This document shows, piece after piece, positions 55,587 through 63,705 of a stretch of 64,000 nucleotides of DNA. The notes beneath the pieces are model-generated. The model did no database searches. It saw only the letters and a list, made by a program, of their open reading frames with translations, and was not told the origin of the DNA. The stretch's first letter is position 1. Every line of letters begins with the position of its first letter. The DNA comes from Mesorhizobium waimense. GTDB lineage: Bacteria; Pseudomonadota; Alphaproteobacteria; Rhizobiales; Rhizobiaceae. The position numbers and the translations under genes were made by a program. The stretch is from NCBI RefSeq assembly GCF_003601975.1, contig NZ_QZWZ01000027.1, positions 24,250 through 88,249 of the forward strand, given 5' to 3'.

Positions 55587-56027
55587 CTACCAGCTTCCGG
55601 TGTTCGGCATCGAAGTCCAGGGCTCGGCCTTGGCCTTGGCTGGGCCTTTCTGCAGGAGCTCGATCGAGATGCCGTCCGGCGAGCGGATGAAGGCCATGTT
55701 GCCGTCGCGCGGCGGCCGGTTGATGGTGACGCCATTGTCCATCAGGTGCTGGCAGGTGGCGTAGATGTCGTCGACCTCGTAGGCGAGGTGGCCGAAATTG
55801 CGACCGCCCTTGTAGTCTTCCGGATCCCAATTGTAGGTCAGTTCGATCAGCGGCGCCTTGTCGGTAATGCCGCTCTGCTCGTCCTCGGACGCGGCAAGGA
55901 AGATCAGCGTGAAGCGTCCCTGCTCGTTTTCGTAGCGGCGCACTTTCTTCAAGCCGAGCTTGTTGCAGTAGAAATCGAGCGATGCATCGACGTCGGCGAC
56001 GCGAACCATGGTGTGCAGATAGCGCAT
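55587..56027 (-). CDS. gloA: Lactoylglutathione lyase (glyoxalase I)
   Basis: A 146-residue metalloenzyme detoxifying methylglyoxal as its glutathione hemithioacetal. All four metal ligands are in place: His5 (MRYLHTMVRVADVDASLDFY), Glu in APLIELTYNWD, His in RNFGHLAYEVDDI and Glu in ISIELLQKG. Start at 56027 gives the family N-terminus. It is one of three genes on the reverse strand here but separated by 157 bp from DUF2218. Confidence 0.95.
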   Translation of the reverse strand: MRYLHTMVRVADVDASLDFYCNKLGLKKVRRYENEQGRFTLIFLAASEDEQSGITDKAPLIELTYNWDPEDYKGGRNFGHLAYEVDDIYATCQHLMDNGVTINRPPRDGNMAFIRSPDGISIELLQKGPAKAKAEPWTSMPNTGSW

Positions 56028-56242
56028 GTGATTTCCTCGATATGTTGGGGTGCGGCGCAACATAGGGGCCACCCGGCCAAAGGGCAATTGCCGTATCCGG
56101 ACGCGCCGGCAAACGACAAATCCGGTTTTCCTGTATTGAACCGTGAAAAAAGGCACGTCAGGCCTTGCACAGACCGGAATCCCCAGTGTTAATCTGATGT
56201 CAAGAATCAGTTGTGGTGTTCTTGAAAAAAGGGGGCGTTCTT

Positions 56243-56839
56243 ATGGGGGAAAAGGCCTCTTTCACGGGGCGGGACGGAAGCCTTGACGACGCCTTGACGC
56301 GAGACAGTGGTGGCGACACCGCCGATCTTGTCGAAATTGCCGGTGCCATCAAGTGGTTTGACGTGGCCAAGGGCTACGGTTTCATTCTTCCGGATGATGG
56401 AACCTCCGGCGACATCCTCCTCCATGTGACATGCCTTCGAAAGGACGGGTTCCAGACTGCTCTGGAAGGCGCGCGCGTTGTCTGCCTCGTCAAGCAGGGC
56501 GAGCGCGGCCTGCAGGCCTTCCGGGTGCTATCCATGGATGCCAGCACGGCGGTCCATCCGGCGGAGATGCAGGAGCAGCGCACCCACATCACGGTGACGC
56601 CGGAAAGCGGCCTTGAGCGGGCGCTGGTCAAATGGTTCAACCGCACCAAGGGATTCGGTTTCCTGACCCGCGGCGAGGGCACCGAGGACATTTTTGTCCA
56701 TATGGAGACGTTGCGCCGCTATGGCATCACCGAGCTCCGGCCCGGTCAGGTCGTTCTGGTCCGCTTCGGTCGTGGCGACAAAGGCCTTATGGCCGCCGAA
56801 ATCCACCCGGATGTGGGCACGTTGCCGGTCTCGCACTAG
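56243..56839 (+). CDS. Double cold-shock-domain protein
   Basis: A 198-residue RNA/DNA-binding protein with two cold-shock domains. The first, from about residue 31, has GAIKWFDVAKGYGFILPDD and DILLHVTCLRKDG. The second, from about residue 127, has ALVKWFNRTKGFGFLTRGEG and DIFVHMETLRRYG. RNP1 (K-G-x-G-F) and RNP2 motifs are present in both. Two-domain CspA proteins of this type are common in rhizobia and work as RNA chaperones. The start has AGGGGG eight bases upstream. Confidence 0.93.
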   Translation: MGEKASFTGRDGSLDDALTRDSGGDTADLVEIAGAIKWFDVAKGYGFILPDDGTSGDILLHVTCLRKDGFQTALEGARVVCLVKQGERGLQAFRVLSMDASTAVHPAEMQEQRTHITVTPESGLERALVKWFNRTKGFGFLTRGEGTEDIFVHMETLRRYGITELRPGQVVLVRFGRGDKGLMAAEIHPDVGTLPVSH

Positions 56840-56888
56840 AGCCTGACCCATCCCGACTGAATCGGGATGGGTCAGGCTCTATCTTTTA
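56837..56888 (+). terminator. Terminator with 20 bp perfect stem
   Basis: Positions 56837-56856 and 56862-56881 are exact inverse complements around a 5-base loop, followed by TCTTTTA. The stem includes the cold-shock gene's TAG stop codon, so termination and translation end coincide. The sequence has the look of a dispersed rhizobial repeat. Confidence 0.9.
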
Positions 56889-56961
56889 CTTGACCATCAC
56901 CTTTTCCGAACCGAAGGTTCCGGACTATAGGCCGGGGACGACTTCCGGCCGAGGAAAATGA

Positions 56962-57525
56962 ATGGCTCCCAGGAACTGGCTGACAGCGGGCGCAGTCTGC
57001 GCCGCCTTGGCTTTCGCCGCCGCAGCGAGCGCCTATTTCTATTCTCAGCAGCCGACGTCGGCGGACGGCCAGGCAATGATCCTGCCCGTCGATCCGACGC
57101 CGCTTGTCGCAGTGACGAAGTCGGGCGAGCGTTCCTTTTCCATTGAAATCGCCGACACGTCCGACGAACGCGAGGCCGGCCTGATGTTCCGCAACGACAT
57201 GGCCGACGACCACGGCATGCTGTTCGTGTTCGAGAGCTCCGGGCCGCTGACCTTCTGGATGAAGAACACACCAATGCCGCTCGACCTGATCTTTGTCGGC
57301 CAGGACGGCAAGGTCCGCTCGATCAAGCGAGGCGAACCGGAATCCGAGGCGATCATCTCGTCCGGCCTGCCGGTGCGCTTCGTGCTCGAACTGAAGGCGG
57401 GCACCGCCGCCAGGGACGGCATCGCGTATGGCGACCTGCTGCGTCACCCGGCAATCGGCAGCGAACCCGGGTCCGCAATGCCGCCGGCAGACAAGGGCGA
57501 CGCGCCGAACGTCCATCTCAACTGA
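56962..57525 (+). CDS. DUF192 secreted protein
   Basis: A 187-residue protein with an N-terminal signal or anchor (LTAGAVCAALAFAAAASAYF). The DUF192 core is ERSFSIEIADTSDEREAGLM then FRNDMADDHGMLFVFESSGP and TFWMKNTPMPLDLIFVGQDG, ending in ELKAGTAARDGIAYGD. Function is unknown; periplasmic location is inferred. An alpha/beta hydrolase gene starts 18 bp later, so the two form an operon. Confidence 0.92.
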   Translation: MAPRNWLTAGAVCAALAFAAAASAYFYSQQPTSADGQAMILPVDPTPLVAVTKSGERSFSIEIADTSDEREAGLMFRNDMADDHGMLFVFESSGPLTFWMKNTPMPLDLIFVGQDGKVRSIKRGEPESEAIISSGLPVRFVLELKAGTAARDGIAYGDLLRHPAIGSEPGSAMPPADKGDAPNVHLN

Positions 57526-57543
57526 GCATTTCCGGACTTGCCG

Positions 57544-58311
57544 ATGCAATTTCTCTCCCATGACGGCCTCGATCTTGCGTACCTCGATCGCCAGCCGGCG
57601 TCGGGCCATGGCGATCCGGTGCTGATGATCCACGGCTTTGCCTCCAGCCACTATGTCAACTGGGTGTCGCCCGGCTGGTTCAAGACGCTGAACGATGCCG
57701 GCTACCGCGCCATCGCTTTCGACAATCGCGGTCACGGCTCGTCGTCGAAGAGCTACAATGAAGCAGACTATACGCCCGCGAAAATGGCCTCGGACGGGGC
57801 GGCGCTGCTTGATCATCTCGGCATCGAGCGCGCGCATGTCATGGGCTATTCGATGGGCGCGCGTATTTCGGCATTTCTGGCCTTGTCCGACCCGGACAAA
57901 GTGGCGACGCTGGTGTTCGGCGGTCTCGGCATCGGCATGGTCGACGGTGTCGGCGACTGGGATCCGATCGCCGAAGCACTGCTTGCCGACGATCCTGATG
58001 CAACGACCCATCCACGTGGCCGCTCGTTTCGCGCCTTTGCCGACCAGACGCGCAGCGACCGCCGCGCGCTGGCCGCCTGCATTGCCACGTCACGCGAATT
58101 GCTCAGCGAGGACGACATGGCGCGCATTGCCCAGCCGACCCTGATCGCCGTTGGAACGAAGGACGACATTGGCGGTTCACCGGATGAACTGGCGGCGCTG
58201 ATGCCGAACGCCAGGGCTTTTCACATCGAGGGCCGCGACCATATGCTGGCCGTCGGCGACAAGAGCTTCAAGCAGCGCGTGCTGGAGTTCTACGCCGAAA
58301 ACCCGCTTTGA
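57544..58311 (+). CDS. Alpha/beta hydrolase
   Basis: A 255-residue cytoplasmic hydrolase. Oxyanion motif VLMIHGFASSHYVNWVSPGW, nucleophile MGYSMGARISAFLAL, acid Asp in VGTKDDIGGSP and His in GRDHMLAVG complete the triad. It resembles 3-oxoadipate enol-lactonase-like or epoxide-hydrolase-like members, but the substrate is unknown. It follows the DUF192 gene by 18 bp. Confidence 0.9.
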   Translation: MQFLSHDGLDLAYLDRQPASGHGDPVLMIHGFASSHYVNWVSPGWFKTLNDAGYRAIAFDNRGHGSSSKSYNEADYTPAKMASDGAALLDHLGIERAHVMGYSMGARISAFLALSDPDKVATLVFGGLGIGMVDGVGDWDPIAEALLADDPDATTHPRGRSFRAFADQTRSDRRALAACIATSRELLSEDDMARIAQPTLIAVGTKDDIGGSPDELAALMPNARAFHIEGRDHMLAVGDKSFKQRVLEFYAENPL

Positions 58312-58384
58312 AGCAGCGGCAACCTCGATGTCATCCGGCGCTGCAATCTGGCGCCGCACCTTTCAGCCTCGAACCCGAATTGCC

Positions 58385-58885
58385 ATGGTCGACCTTCTCG
58401 TCACCTATATGGAGATGACCGCGCCGCCGTCCGGCGACGCCTTTGCGGCTCCTGCGCCGGGTGCGATGGTCGCGCGCGAAACGCTCGATATCGACGGCTA
58501 TGTCAGCCTCTACCGTGCCGTCGGCGAGCCTGTGCAGTGGGATCAACGGCTGCGTATGGGCTCGGGCGAACTCGAACGGCTGCTCGCCCTTGCATCGACG
58601 CATACCCATGTCCTGCGTGTGGATGGCGAGGCCGCCGGTCTGTGCGAATTCAACGGCGTTGGCCAGGCGGAGGTCGAGCTGACCCATTTCGGGCTCATCC
58701 CTGCTTTCCAGGGCGGCAAGCTCGGTCCGTTTCTGCTTGACCGGTCGCTTCGCGCCGCCTGGTCGCATCGGCCTAGGAGGCTTTGGCTGCACACCGACAC
58801 CTACGACCATCCCGGAGCGCAGTCGGTCTACAGGCGCGCCGGCTTCAAACCCTATGCGCAGCTCATGGAGACGTTTCCTGATTAG
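58385..58885 (+). CDS. GNAT family acetyltransferase
   Basis: A 166-residue acetyltransferase. The acetyl-CoA binding region is FGLIPAFQGGKLGPFLLDRS (R/Q-x-x-G-x-G/A pattern as QGGKLG) with LWLHTDTYDHPGAQSVYRRA ahead of the last strand GFKPYAQLMETF. Substrate is unknown. It follows the hydrolase by 73 bp on the same strand, and ends with a 4 bp overlap of the convergent HD-type gene. Confidence 0.85.
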   Translation: MVDLLVTYMEMTAPPSGDAFAAPAPGAMVARETLDIDGYVSLYRAVGEPVQWDQRLRMGSGELERLLALASTHTHVLRVDGEAAGLCEFNGVGQAEVELTHFGLIPAFQGGKLGPFLLDRSLRAAWSHRPRRLWLHTDTYDHPGAQSVYRRAGFKPYAQLMETFPD

Positions 58886-59508
58886 GCTGCGAGCGCCGCG
58901 ATCGACCGCGCCATATTGCGCCGGGCCTGCGGTTCGAACCGCTGCCGGAATTCCTCAGTGTGATAGAGATGCGGGCGGGAGAGGAAAGTCTTCAGGACCG
59001 CGCCACGGCCGGCGCGCCACATCGGCTCCTCGACCCAGCCATATTCGCGGCGCACCGCCTGTTCATAGGCGTCGAACGCCTCCGGTGCGGCACCGAGGAT
59101 CGAAAGGTCCATGTCGAGGAAAAGTGCTGCGTCGCGGATGAAGTGCTCGTTGCCAAGCCGTTGAAGGCTGGGCAGTTCGTGCGTGGCGGTGGCGACGATC
59201 ATTGCGGCGATGCGGCCCAGACGCTCCGCATCGGTGCGGCCTGCGAGCTTCTCCTCGGCAAGCGCTGCACTCCTGGCCTCATTGTCCTTGGCCCGGCTGT
59301 CATAGATGGCATCATGGAACCAGATCGCCGCTTCGACGGCCTCGGGGTCGTGCAGCGAGGCGCGATAGTCCTTGGCCAACGCCAGCATCGCTTCGATATG
59401 GGCGAGCTTGTGGTAGTGCCGATCCGGCGCCTGGTAGAGCGGGGAAAGCTCGCGTTTCAGCGGCTCGTCGATCAAGGGTTCGTTTTCCATGGCTGCTTGA
59501 TTTTCCAT
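58882..59508 (-). CDS. HD-domain predicted metal-dependent hydrolase
   Basis: A 208-residue protein. The metal-binding HD region is seen in PDRHYHKLAHIEAMLAL, EAAIWFHDAIYDSRAKDNEA and FLDMDLSILGAAPEAFDAYE. Proteins like this are sometimes given odd names in databases (NMDA receptor-like), but the fold is HD phosphohydrolase. Starts at 59508 or 59490 are possible. Function unknown. Confidence 0.87.
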   Translation of the reverse strand: MENQAAMENEPLIDEPLKRELSPLYQAPDRHYHKLAHIEAMLALAKDYRASLHDPEAVEAAIWFHDAIYDSRAKDNEARSAALAEEKLAGRTDAERLGRIAAMIVATATHELPSLQRLGNEHFIRDAALFLDMDLSILGAAPEAFDAYEQAVRREYGWVEEPMWRAGRGAVLKTFLSRPHLYHTEEFRQRFEPQARRNMARSIAALAA

Positions 59509-59615
59509 GAAACCAAATCCATTTGACAGAGCACTAAGGAAAATTGAGTTCAATCCTGCTACGATCTGGCTTATATGTGCGGCCGGAGAATAGCCCGGCA
59601 GGCCGGAGACCGTCG

Positions 59616-60464
59616 ATGAACAGCATTACGATTGCCCGTCCCAGTGTGGTGCAGCCGGTCGATCCGATCTGGCGCTCGATCCGCGATGAGGCAATGGAGG
59701 CGGTCAACCGCGATCCGCTGCTGGCGGCGTTCCTCTATTCCACCATCCTCAACCAGGAAAGCCTGGAAGAAGCGGTCATCCACCGGCTGGCCGAGCGCCT
59801 CGACCATCAGGACGTCGGTTCCGACCTCATCCGCCAAACCTTCAAATCGATGCTGGCCGACGACAAGGACTGGCCGACGACGGTGCGCGTCGACATCCAG
59901 GCCTATTACGATCGCGATCCGGCCTGCGACCGCTTCATCATGCCGGTGCTCTATTTCAAGGGCTTCCATGCCATCCAGACTCACAGGCTGGCGCATTGGC
60001 TGTGGAACCAGGGCCGCAGGGATTTCGCGCTCTATTTGCAGAGCCGCTCGTCCTCGGTGTTCCAGACCGACATCAATCCGGCCGCCCGCATCGGCAAAGG
60101 CATCTTCATCGATCATGCCACCGGCCTCGTCGTCGGCGAGACCGCGGTGATCGAGGACGACGTGTCGATCCTGCACGGCGTGACGCTGGGCGGCACCGGC
60201 AAGGCCGGTGGCGACCGTCATCCGAAGATCCGCCGTGGCGTGCTGATCGGCGCCGGCGCCAAGATCCTCGGCAACATCGAGGTCGGCCATTGCTCGAAGA
60301 TCGCCGCCGGCTCGGTGGTGCTGTCGCCAGTGCCGCACAACAAGACGGTTGCCGGCGTGCCGGCGCGCGTTGTCGGCGAGACCGGTTGCGACCAGCCTTC
60401 GCGGCAGATGGACCAGCTTCTGCCGTCGCAGACGATGGATCACGTCGTCAGCTTCGACATCTGA
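59616..60464 (+). CDS. cysE: Serine acetyltransferase
   Basis: A 282-residue enzyme making O-acetylserine, the acceptor of sulfide in cysteine synthesis. The helical N-terminal part precedes hexapeptide repeats (IGKGIFIDHATGLVVGETAV, ILHGVTLGGTGKAGGDRHPK, VLIGAGAKILGNIEVG), with the catalytic His and Asp in DHATG. The C-terminal tail ends MDHVVSFDI, and the last residues may insert into the O-acetylserine sulfhydrylase active site. Start at 59616 gives the family N-terminus. Confidence 0.96.
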   Translation: MNSITIARPSVVQPVDPIWRSIRDEAMEAVNRDPLLAAFLYSTILNQESLEEAVIHRLAERLDHQDVGSDLIRQTFKSMLADDKDWPTTVRVDIQAYYDRDPACDRFIMPVLYFKGFHAIQTHRLAHWLWNQGRRDFALYLQSRSSSVFQTDINPAARIGKGIFIDHATGLVVGETAVIEDDVSILHGVTLGGTGKAGGDRHPKIRRGVLIGAGAKILGNIEVGHCSKIAAGSVVLSPVPHNKTVAGVPARVVGETGCDQPSRQMDQLLPSQTMDHVVSFDI

Positions 60465-60614
60465 TTTTCGCGTCCGAGCGGGCAGCCGGATTCCGGGTGC
60501 CTGCTTCGGCCGCTCAGTTCCGGCGTCATATCCCTACGGCTTGCCTTTACATCGCCATCGTCTGCGTGTCAGAAGCGCCTTCAAACTCGCAAGCCCGACG
60601 ATCGGAGAAGACTT

Positions 60615-60818
60615 TTGAAGCCGGACGAAATCAGAAAGCTGGACGCCTATTTCAAGCGCGTCTTCCAGAATCCCAAACTCCAGGTGAAGGCGCGTCCGCG
60701 CAAGGAGGATTCGGCCGAGGTCTATGTCGGCGACGAGTTCCTCGGCATCGTCTTCAAGGACGAGGACGACGGCGACTATAATTTCTCGATGGCGATCCTC
60801 GACATCGATCTGGCCTGA
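60615..60818 (+). CDS. DUF3126 protein, TTG start
   Basis: A 67-residue alphaproteobacterial protein (KPDEIRKLDAYFKRVFQNPK, DSAEVYVGDEFLGIVFKDED, GDYNFSMAILDIDL) that matches DUF3126 over its whole length. The reading frame has no ATG at the conserved start; TTG at 60615, eight bases after GGAGA, gives exactly the family N-terminus. Function is unknown. cysE ends 150 bp upstream, a common rhizobial order. Confidence 0.9.
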   Translation: MKPDEIRKLDAYFKRVFQNPKLQVKARPRKEDSAEVYVGDEFLGIVFKDEDDGDYNFSMAILDIDLA

Positions 60819-60884
60819 GCCGGAATTCGCGGCTGGCCGGTGCCGCAGCGATGCGGTCCAGCCAGCCGTTTGCATTTTGGGGCC

Positions 60885-61616
60885 TTAGCGCCCTGTCTTC
60901 AGCGCATGCGCGGTCTGGGCGGCAATCGCGGCGTCAAGCGCCTGCCAGTCGCCGAGAAATTCGCGGGGAAAGCGGTAGGCGAGGCTGAGGCCGTCGCCGA
61001 CATGGATATCGCGCTCGCAGGGCGCCAGCGATTCCTCGGCAGTCGGTCCGCTAAGGCAACGCGCGACGAACGGGTCCTTGCCTGGGCGCTTGGCGACCGC
61101 AAGCACCTCGTTGAGGTAGCCTGATTTTTCGGTAAAGCGATAAAGCGTCGTGCCGCCTGGTCCCACTGTGCCCGGCTGAGCGATCAAGGCACTGTAGATT
61201 GGGGCGAAGCGGCGGCTCATGTCGCGCGACATCATCTGCTGCTCGAACGACAGGAAGATGATGTCCCTGCTCGATCCGGTGTGATTGAAGTCGTCACGCG
61301 CGGCGGCACTGTAACCGTCCATCTCGGGATAGCGCAGATAGAGGTCGAGCCGCGAGGCGATGCCGTCGCGCCGCGCCTGCTCGAACCGGATCATGTTTGC
61401 CGGCACGGCGATGACATTGTTGCCGATCACCACCTCGTGGATCGTCGTGTCGTCGGTGTAGCCGGCCATGGCGATCGAGCGGCCAAGCCATTTGCCGCCC
61501 AGGCTGATCACCACCGACAGCAGAGCCAGCGCCGCGAAGATATAGAACACCCGCTTCATCAGCGTGGAATCGACGATGTCGAATTCCGGACCGTTCGCGG
61601 CCGCCGTCTGCTTCAT
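60885..61616 (-). CDS. Membrane-anchored protein of unknown function
   Basis: A 243-residue protein with a single N-terminal membrane helix (VFYIFAALALLSVVISLGGK) and a soluble periplasmic-side domain containing NNVIAVPANMIRFEQARRDG, RLDLYLRYPEMDGYSA and RCLSGPTAEESLAPCERDI with a Cys pair. No family name is known to me. The start at 61616 (MKQTAAANGPEF) was chosen over longer frames with low-complexity N-termini. Confidence 0.8.
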   Translation of the reverse strand: MKQTAAANGPEFDIVDSTLMKRVFYIFAALALLSVVISLGGKWLGRSIAMAGYTDDTTIHEVVIGNNVIAVPANMIRFEQARRDGIASRLDLYLRYPEMDGYSAAARDDFNHTGSSRDIIFLSFEQQMMSRDMSRRFAPIYSALIAQPGTVGPGGTTLYRFTEKSGYLNEVLAVAKRPGKDPFVARCLSGPTAEESLAPCERDIHVGDGLSLAYRFPREFLGDWQALDAAIAAQTAHALKTGR

Positions 61617-61745
61617 AGCAATCCCCGATGTCGGCCGCCCATAACTCCCGGAGGTGTCCTGGGGCGGCACACATGGCGCGGCATGGCTTTTGCAGCGCCC
61701 GTTTCGGAATCGACTGTGCGATTTCATGGTAAACGGGAGGTAAAG

Positions 61746-62084
61746 ATGGGCCCTGTCGAACTCGTTCTGTTTGCTTTTGCCGTCGGCCTGACCGCATGCG
61801 GCCTGGCGGGATCTGCGATGGAGCTGATGTCGGGTCATCGGCTTGCCTTTGCCGAACCCTATGTTTCGCCAACGCATGTCCTGCGCTCACTAGCCGCGAC
61901 GGCATGCGCCGGGCCGTTCATGCTCGTCAACGTAGCTATGGATGCCCGCAGGCAAGGCCGCATCTCGATGCTGGCGCTGATCTCCTGCGGCTGCACCGCG
62001 GTCGCCTGGGCGCTGGCGCTGGGCGTTGTGCTGATCGCCATTGCGTCATGGGCGAACACTCCCCTGGAGCAGTTCCGCTTTTGA
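61746..62084 (+). CDS. Small membrane protein, rhizobial type
   Basis: A 112-residue protein with three helices (LVLFAFAVGLTACGLAGSA, SLAATACAGPFMLVNVAMDA, GCTAVAWALALGVVLIAIAS). GGAGG lies six bases before the ATG. It belongs to an uncharacterised rhizobial family. It is divergent from the membrane-anchored protein gene, with a 129 bp promoter interval. Confidence 0.8.
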   Translation: MGPVELVLFAFAVGLTACGLAGSAMELMSGHRLAFAEPYVSPTHVLRSLAATACAGPFMLVNVAMDARRQGRISMLALISCGCTAVAWALALGVVLIAIASWANTPLEQFRF

Positions 62085-62167
62085 TGGAATCGCTGCCGCG
62101 CTAGGCACCTCTCCTGGAATTGCTTAGTCTCGATCGACTATGCGGCTTGAGACGAATCGGAGACGAG

Positions 62168-62695
62168 ATGCCGGCCTATGCGATCGATGGCAAAGCACCC
62201 AGCTTCGAGGACGCCGACAGCAACTGGATCGCGCCGGACGCGACGCTGATCGGTGACATCAGGGTCGGCCGCAATGCCGGCTTCTGGTTCGGCGTCGTCA
62301 TCCGCGGCGACAATGAGCCGATCGTTATCGGCGCCGACTCGAATGTGCAGGAACATACGTTCATGCACACCGATCCAGGTTTTCCGCTGACGATCGGCGA
62401 GGGCTGCACGATCGGCCACCGCGCGCTGCTGCATGGCTGCACGATCGGCGACAACAGCCTGATCGGCATGGGTGCGATCGTGCTCAATGGGGCGAGGATC
62501 GGCAGGAATTCGCTGGTTGGCGCCGGCGCCCTGGTGACAGAAGGCAAGGAATTCCCGGACAATTCGCTGATCGTCGGCTCGCCTGCGCGCGTGGTGAGGG
62601 AACTCGACGAAACGGCGGTCGCCAGGCTGCGCGGCTCGGCCGCGCACTATGTCGCCAACGGCAAGCGGTTCAAGGCAGGGCTGAAGAAAGTCTGA
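62168..62695 (+). CDS. Gamma-carbonic anhydrase family protein
   Basis: A 175-residue left-handed beta-helix protein (IAPDATLIGDIRVGRNAGFW, NVQEHTFMHTDPG, IGEGCTIGHRALLHGCTIGD). The three zinc-binding His residues (TFMHTD, GHRALLHG) are present, but many such proteins, e.g. the PaaY/YrdA group, lack strong carbonic anhydrase activity. Function is therefore tentative. It is the sole gene in its transcript. Confidence 0.92.
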   Translation: MPAYAIDGKAPSFEDADSNWIAPDATLIGDIRVGRNAGFWFGVVIRGDNEPIVIGADSNVQEHTFMHTDPGFPLTIGEGCTIGHRALLHGCTIGDNSLIGMGAIVLNGARIGRNSLVGAGALVTEGKEFPDNSLIVGSPARVVRELDETAVARLRGSAAHYVANGKRFKAGLKKV

Positions 62696-62718
62696 GCTAT
62701 CGGCGCTGCCCGGCCCGT

Positions 62719-63312
62719 TCACTGTTCATCCGATCCGCGCGTGCCCATAGCCTCGCGCAGCAACGACGCGCCGGCTTCGAAGCCGGCGGTCTCGGCTTCC
62801 TCGGCGGCGGTTGTATAGTCGTCGATGCGGGTTTTGAGCGATGGGTCGGCGCCCGCCGCCAGAAGCAGGCGGATCGCTTCGGCGTCACGCATGGCCACCG
62901 CATAGTGGAGCGGCGTCCAATCGTTCACGCCCCGCATAGCGGGATCCGCGCCGTGATTGAGCAGGATGCGGATGATTTCGAGCTTGTCCGTCCGCTCGGT
63001 GGACAGTGCCGCGATGATCGAAGGAAATCCGGCGTGGTCCTCGTAGTTCGGATTCGAACCCGCATCTAGCAAGGTCGAGATGAAGGCGCCGGGACTCCAG
63101 TAGATCGCATATTCCAGCGGATGGCCGAGGCCGAGCTCGAACGGCATCGGCTCGTCGTACCAGCGCGGCGAGCCGCCCAGGGCGCTGCCTAGGGCCCCGA
63201 AGTCACCGGCCTTGAAGGCATCGTCGATGGCCTTGAACAGCCTGTGGCGCTCGCATCGGTCTTCCGGGATTTCCAGCATGACGGCGATCCCGAGGTGGCG
63301 TTGATCGCCCAT
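62719..63312 (-). CDS. Ankyrin-repeat protein
   Basis: A 197-residue protein with about four ankyrin repeats in the second half (LDAGSNPNYEDHAGFPSIIA, IRILLNHGADPAMRGVNDWT, PLHYAVAMRDAEAIRLLLAA, GADPSLKTRIDDYT). It should mediate protein-protein contacts; partner unknown. The start at 63312 gives a consistent N-terminal helical segment. Confidence 0.85.
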   Translation of the reverse strand: MGDQRHLGIAVMLEIPEDRCERHRLFKAIDDAFKAGDFGALGSALGGSPRWYDEPMPFELGLGHPLEYAIYWSPGAFISTLLDAGSNPNYEDHAGFPSIIAALSTERTDKLEIIRILLNHGADPAMRGVNDWTPLHYAVAMRDAEAIRLLLAAGADPSLKTRIDDYTTAAEEAETAGFEAGASLLREAMGTRGSDEQ

Positions 63313-63322
63313 ACTGCAGCGA

Positions 63323-63705
63323 TCAATCGCCCTTGGAAAGCCGGCGGGGGCTGCGATTTCGACAATGGTGGTACAAAGGCGGATGCCATCTTCCGGCTGC
63401 TGTTCGTTTCCGGACATGTCGCTGGTACTCAGCCGGCGACAACGTCTTACGCATTCGATGGCGGGTTTGATTGCAAAACTGGCATGCAGCAACAAGGTTG
63501 TCGCACCGGTCATCGCCACCGTTCATCCGCGGCTTCAGATGCTCCACGGTGCAGCGGAAGCGGTTCAGCGATCCAGGGATACTATAGCGCTCTGAAAATT
63601 CTGTTGGGTCGCGGTCCCACATAGGAAACCCGCAATAGAAGCATCGCCCGCTCTGATTATTGGCGAGTGCAATTCTGAATTTTGCCAGTTTTTTGATCTG
63701 TTCAT
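63323..63705 (-). pseudogene. HNH endonuclease gene with a frameshift in a T6/A6 run
   Basis: The downstream frame encodes a complete-looking HNH core (MWDRDPTEF, then CTVEHLKPRMNGGDDRCDNL and VAACQFCNQTRH). Upstream, the same frame reads KKLAKFRIALANNQSGRCFY then CGFP, supplying the first CxxC zinc knuckle, but contains a stop and no ATG. An ATG at 63705, with AAGGA eight bases before it, opens the neighbouring frame (MNRSKNWQ). One extra A in the A6 run (T6 at 63689-63694) would join them into an intact protein of about 127 residues. Frameshift by mutation, slippage or sequence error cannot be distinguished here. Confidence 0.72.

Noticed and set aside
55252..56112. A long reverse frame across DUF2218 and gloA
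   Set aside because: Out of frame with both recognised genes, no family similarity, Arg/Ala/His-rich.
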